Shown here: positions 1-4,732 of the stretch, piece after piece
Layout: each line of letters begins with the position of its first letter
How positions within the stretch are numbered: the stretch's first letter is position 1
Notes under the pieces: generated by a model
Seen by the model: the letters and a program-made list of their open reading frames with translations, nothing else
Databases searched by the model: none
What the model was told of the DNA's origin: nothing
Source of the DNA: Candidatus Methanoplasma sp.
Lineage (GTDB): Archaea > Thermoplasmatota > Thermoplasmata > Methanomassiliicoccales > Methanomethylophilaceae
Length of the DNA stretch: 5,384 nt
Direction of reading: 5' to 3'
Assembly: GCA_031271555.1 (NCBI GenBank)
Contig: JAISVN010000078.1
Span: forward strand, 1 to 5,384
Made by a program: the position numbers and the translations under genes

Positions 1-83
1 CCCTGTGCTCCGTATCCGAGCACCGAGACCTTCTTTCCTTTGAGGACATTCAAGTCCACATCCGAGTCGTGGTAAATTTGCAT
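1..83 (-). CDS. ilvC: Ketol-acid reductoisomerase, N-terminal fragment (gene runs off the left edge)
   Basis: Ketol-acid reductoisomerase converts acetolactate or acetohydroxybutyrate to the dihydroxy acid with NADPH and Mg2+, the second common step of valine, leucine and isoleucine synthesis in the cytoplasm. Only 27 complete codons are visible. They begin [19 protein letters not shown] and continue into SVLGYGAQ followed by a Gly codon. This matches the family's start: a short Tyr/Asp-rich strand, then the Rossmann GxGxxG motif (GYGAQG). The ATG at 83-81 is preceded by a good Shine-Dalgarno AAAGGTGG five bases upstream, which fixes the start. The catalytic domain lies outside the window. 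The gene points away from the ATPase block and lies downstream, on the same strand, of the ilvB fragment at the other end. The family call is confident from the N-terminal signature, although most of the protein cannot be seen. Confidence 0.9.
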   Translation of the reverse strand, partial: MQIYHDSDVDLNVLKGKKVSVLGYGAQ

Positions 84-88
84 TATAT

Positions 89-108
89 CCACCTTTAAGA
101 TAAAAGGT
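89..108 (-). promoter_or_regulatory. ilvC ribosome-binding site inside a small hairpin
   Basis: On the minus strand AAAGGTGG (96-89) sits five bases before the ilvC ATG and matches the archaeal anti-Shine-Dalgarno. The same bases form one arm of a perfect 6-bp inverted repeat, ACCTTT (108-103) and AAAGGT (96-91), around the loop TATCTT. Pairing would hide most of the ribosome-binding site. The stem is short and A/U-rich, so regulation by sequestration is only a possibility. The ribosome-binding site itself is secure. Confidence 0.6.
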
Positions 109-116
109 TCAACTCA

Positions 117-123
117 TTGGTAC
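117..123. repeat. Left copy of a 7-bp direct repeat TTGGTAC flanking the ATPase block
   Basis: TTGGTAC occurs here, 33 bases beyond the ilvC start, and again at 4702-4708, 19 bases beyond the ilvB stop. Together the two copies bracket nearly everything that is not ilv sequence. Short flanking direct repeats are what target-site duplications look like. Seven bases in two short flanks could also match by chance, at roughly a few percent. Confidence 0.25.
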
Positions 124-124
124 A

Positions 125-280
125 CTAATAGTTATCGTATAGAGCAGTCATTATATTTCGGGCGATTTCAAGGAATTGCTTCCAACCATGCTGATCTGAG
201 CTCTGGTACAATGCGGCAGAATTGTGGATCTTGCACATGTGGTAACACAGACTATGGCAGTTCCTTTTGCTGAACCCCAT
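125..280 (-). CDS. Possible 51-residue Cys/His-rich small protein or gene remnant
   Basis: The frame starts at an ATG (280-278) and stops at TAG (127-125), 41 bases before ilvC on the same strand. The product begins MGFSKRNCHSLCYHMCKIHN and ends WKQFLEIARNIMTALYDNY, with a predicted amphipathic helix at the end. The residue 8-18 stretch contains C-H-x2-C-x-H-x-C-x2-H, which is dense in possible metal ligands. Third codon positions are moderately GC-rich, as in the neighbouring genes. The same frame stays open upstream to about 391 (adding KPLRTKEILFG and more), but no in-frame ATG occurs there and no strong Shine-Dalgarno precedes 280. It could be a real small gene ahead of ilvC, the 3' end of a decayed gene, or a chance frame. 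I do not recognise the family and it does not look like the ACT-domain IlvN. Confidence 0.3.
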   Translation of the reverse strand: MGFSKRNCHSLCYHMCKIHNSAALYQSSDQHGWKQFLEIARNIMTALYDNY

Positions 281-320
281 CCCGAAAAGAATCTCTTTCG
301 TGCGCAGTGGTTTTTGTCTA

Positions 321-388
321 TCAAAAGTTTTGTAAGTATACTTAAAAAAAATTAAATTTTCAAAAGTTTTGTAAGTACGTTTAAAAAA
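321..388. repeat. 39-nt-spaced direct duplication upstream of ATPase 1
   Basis: Two 29-base copies lie at 321-349 and 360-388 with a start-to-start spacing of 39. They share the first 18 bases (TCAAAAGTTTTGTAAGTA) and the last eight (TTAAAAAA), differing at three positions between. Copy 1 contains the perfect 12-bp palindrome TAAGTATACTTA (333-344). This extends to a 22-bp palindrome (328-349) with one mismatched pair. Copy 2 has lost that inner symmetry, but AAAAGTTTT (362-370) is the reverse complement of AAAACTTTT (385-393). The second copy abuts the ATPase 1 TATA box, so a tandem operator or a duplicated promoter is the natural reading. The binding protein is unknown. Confidence 0.75.
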
Positions 389-390
389 CT

Positions 391-398
391 TTTATATA
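391..398 (+). promoter_or_regulatory. TATA box of ATPase 1, probably giving a leaderless transcript
   Basis: TTTATATA is centred about 30 bases before the ATG at 425. Archaeal transcription starts some 25-30 bases downstream of TATA, so the mRNA should begin within a few bases of the start codon. This agrees with the absence of a convincing Shine-Dalgarno before 425. The purine-rich AAAAAAC just upstream could serve as BRE. On the other strand the same bases read TATATAAAAG, so the element could also fire leftward toward the small ORF and ilvC. Confidence 0.55.
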
Positions 399-424
399 TT
401 CTCTTTCAGATATGTGTTGGAACC

Positions 425-1624
425 ATGATTCCTAGGGCCAGAGACGGATATCTGAACAAACTGATAGAGGCAATGGATGCGCCTGTGATCAAAGTGATAT
501 CAGGCGTTAGAAGATGCGGAAAATCCACATTGTTTGATATTTTTGAAGCCTACCTTGTTTCTGTCGGAATAGAGAAGGAAAGGATTGTCAGGATAGACAT
601 GGATACGAAGGAGATGAAAGAGCGGGTCTCGAACTGGTCGGAAATGTACGATGCCGTCGAGAAGCGCATGAAGAAAGGCGTCAGGAACTATGTCCTGCTG
701 GACGAGGTTCAGAACATAGCCGATTGGGAAAGTGCGCTCATAAGCATGTATACGGACCTGGACGCAGATCTTTATGTGACAGGTTCGAACGCCGTCATGC
801 TGTCTCCGAATCTGGGGACGAAGCTTGTCGGGAGGTTCATAGAGATACGCATGCTGCCCCTCTCTTTCAAGGAGTACATGGATTTCACGGATTCCCGTGA
901 CAAGGAGAGGTCCTTTGCAGAATACATGAGAATAGGCGGATTTCCATCGGTCGCTCTGCTCAGCGACCGCCCCGCACTGCAGAGGGATATGCTAAGCGGG
1001 ATATACAGCACAGTCCTCTATCTCGATATCGTAGAAAAGAACGGCATACGTGACATCGCACTGCTTAAGAGCCTCACAGAGTTCATGATCGAGAATGTCG
1101 GGAACACCGTGTCTGCGAAAAGCATATCCGACTATCTGAACAGCAGCGGCAGAAAGAGCAACCACAACACGATAGAGGATTATCTGCTGATCATGGAACG
1201 CGCGTTCCTGCTGTACAGAGTAAGAAGATACGACATAACCGGAAAACTCCGGCTGAAGACGCTGGGCAAATACTATGTTGTGGATCCAGGGCTTAGGAAC
1301 CTGATAGGCGGCAGGCAGGACGGTTCCGGAAGGATCCTGGAGAATATGGTCTATCTTGAATTGCTGCGAAGAGGATACGACATCAGCATCGGGAAGATCG
1401 GCGCATATGAAGTGGACTTCATCGCTGATAGACACGGCGACCGTATGTATGTGCAGGTCGCAATGACCATGTCGGACAAGGCGGTCGCAGAGCGTGAACT
1501 CAGGCCGTTGATGAATATCGAGGACAATCACCCGAAGATGATAATTTCCATGGACCCGGAGATGCCGGGTGACTATTCGGGGATAAAGAGCAGGAATCTT
1601 GTCGAATGGCTTTTGGAAGAATAA
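425..1624 (+). CDS. Predicted ATPase with C-terminal DUF4143-type domain (ATPase 1)
   Basis: This 399-residue cytoplasmic P-loop NTPase belongs to the AAA_14/DUF4143 type, a normal size for that family, whose cellular role is not established. Walker A is GVRRCGKS (27-34), Walker B is YVLLDEVQN (89-97, with D93 and E94), and a sensor-like YVTGSNAVML follows at 117-126. GGFP at 171-174 leads into the linker. A winged-helix-like stretch spans about 225-270, with YYVVDPGLRN at 283-292. The C-terminal part resembles a PD-(D/E)XK fold: LENMVYLEL (E306), EVDF (D331), then YVQVA. D331 is followed after 12 residues by Q344-V-A346, so the usual ExK pair is missing and nuclease activity is doubtful. The ATG at 425 suits the TATA spacing. 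There is no signal peptide or membrane segment. It is a tandem paralogue of the next gene. It lacks any visible partner gene, so defence, DNA maintenance or selfish-element roles are all open. Confidence 0.88.
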   Translation: MIPRARDGYLNKLIEAMDAPVIKVISGVRRCGKSTLFDIFEAYLVSVGIEKERIVRIDMDTKEMKERVSNWSEMYDAVEKRMKKGVRNYVLLDEVQNIADWESALISMYTDLDADLYVTGSNAVMLSPNLGTKLVGRFIEIRMLPLSFKEYMDFTDSRDKERSFAEYMRIGGFPSVALLSDRPALQRDMLSGIYSTVLYLDIVEKNGIRDIALLKSLTEFMIENVGNTVSAKSISDYLNSSGRKSNHNTIEDYLLIMERAFLLYRVRRYDITGKLRLKTLGKYYVVDPGLRNLIGGRQDGSGRILENMVYLELLRRGYDISIGKIGAYEVDFIADRHGDRMYVQVAMTMSDKAVAERELRPLMNIEDNHPKMIISMDPEMPGDYSGIKSRNLVEWLLEE

Positions 1625-1696
1625 GCGCGCATGTCCTCTCCGCAGCCGGTAGTCGCGAGGTCCCGATATTGGCAGACGGTTGTCCATGCATTTTAA

Positions 1697-1734
1697 TAAT
1701 CGAAAAAAATGTATTATACAGTATTTCCCGATTA
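1697..1734. promoter_or_regulatory. Concentric inverted repeats over the probable ATPase 2 promoter
   Basis: TAATCG (1697-1702) and CGATTA (1729-1734) form an outer inverted repeat centred at 1715.5. Inside it TGTATTATACA (1710-1720) is a perfect 11-base odd-centred palindrome centred at 1715. The inner element contains the likely TATA box (TATTATA, 1712-1718), preceded by a BRE-like purine run (CGAAAAAA, 1701-1708). Transcription would begin near 1740. Two symmetries sharing one centre over a TATA box suggest an operator for a dimeric repressor, possibly autoregulatory. TTTAATAA at 1692-1699 is an alternative TATA. Confidence 0.45.
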
Positions 1735-1737
1735 AAT

Positions 1738-1743
1738 GGAGGT
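1738..1743 (+). promoter_or_regulatory. Shine-Dalgarno GGAGGT that decides the ATPase 2 start
   Basis: GGAGGT lies eight bases before the ATG at 1752. This strong site selects 1752 over the in-frame upstream ATGs (from 1680), which have no such site and would place the likely promoter inside the coding region. Confidence 0.8.
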
Positions 1744-1751
1744 TGGTCCGA

Positions 1752-2999
1752 ATGGAGATCAGAAGAGACAGATATCTTAACAGGCTCATAAAGAGAAAAT
1801 GGAACGGCTCCGTGAAAGTGGTCACCGGGGTAAGAAGATGCGGTAAGTCCTATCTTCTGTTCAAACTGTTCAGGGATCATCTGATATCCGAAGGCACCGA
1901 CCCCGGCGACATAATAGCGATAGCATTGGATGATATCCGCAACAAACCGCTTCGCGAGCCTGCGGCATTATACGAGAGCATAGTGGGATCCGCCAAGGGA
2001 GACAGGTGCTATGTTCTGCTGGACGAGATCCAGTATGTGGAGGGGTTCGAAGATGTGATGAACGGACTCCGCCAGTTCCAGAACATTGACGTATACGTCA
2101 CAGGAAGCAACTCCAAGATGCTTTCGAAAGACATACTGACTGAGTTCAGGGGAAGGGGAGATGAGATCAGGATATATCCTCTGTCGTTCTCCGAATTCTC
2201 GACGGCATATCCCGGAAGAGAGGAAGAGGCCTGGAGGCTTTACCGCACATTCGGCGGTATGCCGGAACTCATCGCCCGGGGCGATGAGGAACAGAAGACG
2301 GCATACCTTCAGAATCTTATGAATGAGGTGTACCTGAGAGATATCAAGGAAAGGAACGACATAAGGCTGGAGAACGAGCTGGACCTCATGGTAGACTTCC
2401 TGTGTTCATCGGTGGGATCGCTGACCAATCCAGCAAGGATATCCAACGCTTTGAAGACCCTGAGAAATTCAGGGATAGATGAAGAGACCGTATGCAGATA
2501 TCTGAACTTCCTTGAAGAATCATTCCTCTTTGAAAGATCCAAACGATATGATGTGAGAGGAAAGAAGTATTTCGATACGCCGTCAAAATATTATGCCGTC
2601 GATGTAGGCCTCCGCAATGCCAGGCTGAACTTCAGACAGCAGGAGGAAACCCACATCATGGAGAATATAATCTACACCGAACTCAGGTCCAGAGGCTTTT
2701 CCGTCGATGTGGGCATCGTCGAAGACAGGATCACAAAGGAAGGCGCTAAGGAATACAGACAGCTGGAGATCGATTTCGTAGCGAACAAAGGAAGCCGGAG
2801 ATATTACATCCAATCCGCATACAGAATGCCCGAGGGAGAGAAGGAAGAGCAGGAGCTCAGACCGTTCCTCAAAGTGAGGGACTCCTTCAAGAAGATCATT
2901 GTCGTGGGAGACGACACACATCCGAAAAGGGATGAGAACGGAGTGGTCACCATCAGCATCAGGCAGTTCCTTCTGGACGAGGACAGTCTGGACCTGTGA
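1752..2999 (+). CDS. Predicted ATPase with C-terminal DUF4143-type domain (ATPase 2)
   Basis: The 415-residue product, starting MEIRRDRYLNRLIKRKW, is a diverged paralogue of ATPase 1. Walker A is GVRRCGKS (26-33), Walker B is YVLLDEIQ (87-94, with D91 and E92), and sensor-like YVTGSNSKML lies at 115-124. FRGRG (132-136) and GGMP (168-171) follow. The DUF4143-like part carries RYDVRGKKYF (about 265-274), YYAVDVGLRN (280-289) and MENIIYTEL (303-311). LEIDF then supplies D341, followed after 12 residues by Q354-S-A356. The acidic and lysine positions of the PD-(D/E)XK core are replaced just as in ATPase 1, so a binding rather than cutting role is plausible. ATPase 1 ends 127 bases upstream. That gap has its own palindromic promoter and Shine-Dalgarno, so the two genes are probably transcribed separately rather than as a tight operon. 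The start is fixed by GGAGGT. The substrate and function are unknown. Confidence 0.88.
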   Translation: MEIRRDRYLNRLIKRKWNGSVKVVTGVRRCGKSYLLFKLFRDHLISEGTDPGDIIAIALDDIRNKPLREPAALYESIVGSAKGDRCYVLLDEIQYVEGFEDVMNGLRQFQNIDVYVTGSNSKMLSKDILTEFRGRGDEIRIYPLSFSEFSTAYPGREEEAWRLYRTFGGMPELIARGDEEQKTAYLQNLMNEVYLRDIKERNDIRLENELDLMVDFLCSSVGSLTNPARISNALKTLRNSGIDEETVCRYLNFLEESFLFERSKRYDVRGKKYFDTPSKYYAVDVGLRNARLNFRQQEETHIMENIIYTELRSRGFSVDVGIVEDRITKEGAKEYRQLEIDFVANKGSRRYYIQSAYRMPEGEKEEQELRPFLKVRDSFKKIIVVGDDTHPKRDENGVVTISIRQFLLDEDSLDL

Positions 3000-3044
3000 G
3001 GGAAGGTCAAAGCCCATAAAACGCAGAACAGTTTCGGCAAAATA

Positions 3045-3134
3045 CACATTATTGGTGGGAAAAATGTGTTTATGATACACATTATTCCTATGGAAAATGT
3101 GGTGAAATTACTGATTATTCCTATGGAAAATGTG
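3045..3134. repeat. Three tandem hairpin-forming units with an exact 33-nt period
   Basis: Cores of 24 bases begin at 3045, 3078 and 3111, separated by nine-base AT-rich spacers. Copies 2 and 3 are identical over 22 bases. Copy 2 is an interrupted palindrome: CACATT-a-TTCC, loop TAT, then GGAA and AATGTG. Copy 1 keeps the outer arms CACATT/AATGTG but has GGTGGG in the middle. Copy 3 keeps the centre but its left arm has become CTGATT. They fill the gap between the convergent ATPase 2 and ATPase 3 genes. Nine-base spacers rule out a normal CRISPR array. Tandem protein-binding iterons, RNA hairpins acting at both 3' ends, or the remnant of another gene's control region are possible. Confidence 0.8.
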
Positions 3135-3141
3135 GGCCAGC

Positions 3142-3178
3142 AAAAAACACTAAGGGCGGACCTTTTTGGTCAGCCGCC
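3142..3178 (-). terminator. Hairpin and T-run ending the ATPase 3 transcript
   Basis: On the minus strand GGCGG (3178-3174) and ACC pair with GGT and CCGCC (3159-3155). The loop is AAAAA and the three-base bulge CTG overlaps the TGA stop codon. After CTTAGTG comes a six-T run (3147-3142). Archaeal termination relies mainly on U-tracts, so the T-run at the end of this gene is a reasonable terminator. The contribution of the hairpin is uncertain. Confidence 0.5.
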
Positions 3179-4564
3179 GTAAATGTCCGCAAGCGAGATC
3201 AGCCGCACAGAGCGGTCATCCTCTGCGGCTTCCTTCACGCCGGATGTGAATCCGGACCTTGAGAACAGGTAGTAGTATCTTTCATCGAATTCACGGAAAA
3301 GCCCGGCTTTGCGTTTCAGATCATTCAGCACGGAAAGGTCCGTGAGGGCCGATCGCCACTTGCACTCGCCGAATATCGCATTGCCGCCGTTGACGGCCAG
3401 GATATCTATCTCTTCCCGGACCTTTGTCGCAGGGTTGCCGCCCCACCAGCTGCCGATCTCCTTGATCGTGAACGGAACGTCCGCATGGAATACCAGGTAT
3501 TGCCGGCATATGTCTTCGAAGGATGCCCCCATGTACTGATCCAGCAGAGGGGATATCTCCTTCTCATAGACCTGTTCCGGCCTGCCGGCCATGATCGAGG
3601 ACATGTTGTCCGGAATGAAACGGTACCAGAATCTGAAAAGATTGTCCTTCACGAAATACAGGGATTTGTTCTTTGTGTTCCCGCATACAGGTTCCTTCCT
3701 GCCGACGATCCCCAGATTCATGAGTACGGAGACGTACTTGGAGCATAAGGCATAATCTAGCGAGGTTTTGTCGGATATGTCGGTCAAACGTGCGGCACCC
3801 CCGGCGATCGCAGCTATTATGGAATTGTAGGTGGAGGGCTCTCTCAATTCTTGTTTGAGGAGGTTCGCGGGCTCCTCGAATAAATAGCTGGTCCTTTCCA
3901 GAATGTTTTCTGTTATGGCATGGCCGATGCCATCATCCCCCTCGACAGCCAGTTTGTTGATGTAATGGGGTACGCCGCCGGTTATGCCGTATATGAGCGC
4001 ATTTGTCTCCGGCAGCAGACCGGGATGCGCCTCCGCTGCAGCCAGATATTCAAGCGGTTCGATCTTGAACTGTGCAGTGCGCCTGCCGTAGAGCGGGCTG
4101 TTGTGTCCGAGGACCTGTTCTTCCATGAAGGACATGGATGAGCCGCAAAGGATCAGGAATATGTCTGTTTTTGAAAACTTGTGATCGATCATATGCTGCA
4201 ATACGCTCGATACGGAACCGTCCGCCGCCGCAAGATACGGATACTCATCTATGACGAAAACCAACTTTTCCCTCTGCGACTCCTCATAGATCTCCGTGAG
4301 GACATCGTCGAAGCTCGTATACTCCGGCTGAACGGAGCTCTCCGGACGGAGAAGTGAGTTGACAGTCTTCGACAGAGCTCTAAGGTTCTTTTCGGCAGTG
4401 GATTCCAAAGCGGAAAAGAAAATGGCCCTCTTATCTTTGCAGAATTCGTTGATCAGGGAGGTCTTTCCCACGCGGCGCCTGCCGTATATGACGACGACCT
4501 GATGTTCCTTCGAACCGTACAGCCTGTTCATCCTATCCAACTCTCGCATACGTCCGTAGAACAT
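3170..4564 (-). CDS. Archaeal ATPase with C-terminal DUF234-type PD-(D/E)XK-like domain (ATPase 3)
   Basis: The 464-residue protein has the full architecture of the Arch_ATPase/DUF234 family (predicted cytoplasmic ATPases, role unknown). It opens with MFYGRMRELDRM, the typical FxGRxxEL start. Walker A is GRRRVGKTS (28-36), Walker B is LVFVIDEYPYL (101-111, with D106 and E107), and a sensor-like LILCGSS lies at 137-143. PLYGRRTAQFKIEPL (157-171) and GGVPHYI (196-202) are also family hallmarks. A winged-helix-like region spans about 245-292. The DUF234 part begins near FRFWYRFI (310-317), with GASFEDICRQYL (346-357, E350). EIDIL then supplies D387, and after 12 residues comes FGECKW (E400, K402), a complete E/D/ExK set compatible with an active nuclease. 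The start is supported by AGAGGT seven bases upstream and an AT-rich promoter. It converges on ATPase 2 and is not its close paralogue. Nuclease activity is inferred from motifs only. Confidence 0.9.
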   Translation of the reverse strand: MFYGRMRELDRMNRLYGSKEHQVVVIYGRRRVGKTSLINEFCKDKRAIFFSALESTAEKNLRALSKTVNSLLRPESSVQPEYTSFDDVLTEIYEESQREKLVFVIDEYPYLAAADGSVSSVLQHMIDHKFSKTDIFLILCGSSMSFMEEQVLGHNSPLYGRRTAQFKIEPLEYLAAAEAHPGLLPETNALIYGITGGVPHYINKLAVEGDDGIGHAITENILERTSYLFEEPANLLKQELREPSTYNSIIAAIAGGAARLTDISDKTSLDYALCSKYVSVLMNLGIVGRKEPVCGNTKNKSLYFVKDNLFRFWYRFIPDNMSSIMAGRPEQVYEKEISPLLDQYMGASFEDICRQYLVFHADVPFTIKEIGSWWGGNPATKVREEIDILAVNGGNAIFGECKWRSALTDLSVLNDLKRKAGLFREFDERYYYLFSRSGFTSGVKEAAEDDRSVRLISLADIYGG

Positions 4565-4571
4565 GCAGAAA

Positions 4572-4611
4572 ACCTCTACTCGTAATATATTATATTATGA
4601 GTATAATAAAT
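4572..4611 (-). promoter_or_regulatory. ATPase 3 promoter, 27-bp palindrome and ribosome-binding site
   Basis: The stretch 4577-4603 is an odd-centred palindrome in which 12 of 13 base pairs match. On the plus strand the left arm is TACTCgTAATATA and the right arm TATATTAtGAGTA. Reading leftward, TATTTATTATA (4611-4601) is a candidate TATA box that would start transcription near 4579. That gives a short leader with AGAGGT (4577-4572) seven bases before the ATG. If instead the TATA is inside the palindrome (about 4597-4583), the mRNA would be almost leaderless. Either way the symmetric element overlaps the core promoter, as an operator would. Confidence 0.55.
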
Positions 4612-4613
4612 AT

Positions 4614-4699
4614 GGCATTTAAGCGGCGCAGCTACTCGATCAATAAAGCATACGCTGTCGCATATGATATCGAATAGCTGCCTCCGCACTTAAGATGCC
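4614..4699 (-). other. 86-nt long imperfect hairpin between ilvB and ATPase 3
   Basis: The plus-strand arms are 4614-4640 (GGCATTTAAGCGGCGCAGC then TACTCGAT) and 4669-4699. The reverse complement of the second arm reads GGCATCTTAAGTGCGGAGGC then AGCTATTCGAT. The arms match along their whole length apart from a few small bulges and two substitutions. A terminal stem CATACGC (4649-4655), loop TGTC, GCATATG (4660-4666) caps it. The substitutions at the cap (T/G) and near the arm's inner end (U/G) become G·U pairs when read as minus-strand RNA. Transcribed leftward from ilvB this would be a large stable stem-loop followed by AU-rich sequence. It may be a terminator, a structured RNA, or a miniature inverted-repeat element. 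Confidence 0.65.
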
Positions 4700-4701
4700 G
4701 T

Positions 4702-4708
4702 TTGGTAC
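4702..4708. repeat. Right copy of the 7-bp direct repeat TTGGTAC
   Basis: This copy lies two bases outside the long hairpin and 19 bases beyond the ilvB stop, and is identical and co-oriented with 117-123. Its position at the border between ilv and non-ilv sequence is why it is listed. Chance identity is not excluded. Confidence 0.25.
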
Positions 4709-4717
4709 GTGCTCGTA

Positions 4718-4732
4718 TCTGATGGTATCAGA
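4718..4732 (-). other. Short hairpin overlapping the ilvB stop codon
   Basis: On the minus strand TCTGAT, loop ACC, ATCAGA is a perfect 6-bp stem that contains the TGA stop of ilvB. No T-run follows, so it is a poor terminator candidate by itself. It may be incidental or a transcript-end stabiliser. Confidence 0.3.

Noticed and set aside
1680..1751. Upstream ATG at 1680 as the ATPase 2 start
   Set aside because: It would add 24 residues unlike the family's N-terminus and would translate through the TATA box and palindrome. GGAGGT eight bases before 1752 clearly favours the later ATG.
1606..1791. Plus-strand 61-codon frame bridging ATPase 1 and ATPase 2
   Set aside because: It overlaps both genes in a different frame, lacks a ribosome-binding site, and its product resembles nothing. 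It is most likely a chance frame.
992..1825. Long minus-strand open frame (277 codons) opposite ATPase 1 and the ATPase 2 start
   Set aside because: It is antisense to two well-supported genes. Its product is low-complexity and His/Arg-rich in places, has no recognisable motif, and has no ribosome-binding site.
2583..3080. Minus-strand frame of 165 codons opposite the end of ATPase 2
   Set aside because: It mirrors the coding frame of ATPase 2 on the other strand and runs into the tandem repeats. No family features are seen.
3045..3134. Short CRISPR array
   Set aside because: Spacers are only nine bases, there are just three diverging units, the cores are themselves hairpins, and no cas gene is nearby.
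425..4564. Insertion sequence or transposon with terminal inverted repeats
   Set aside because: No transposase or integrase frame is present and I found no matching terminal inverted repeats at the borders. Only the weak TTGGTAC direct repeat remains, reported as a low-confidence finding.
4612..4677. 21-residue plus-strand ORF beginning MAFKRRSYSINKAYAV
   Set aside because: It lies entirely within the long hairpin arms and loop, has no Shine-Dalgarno, and the sequence is better explained by the inverted repeat.
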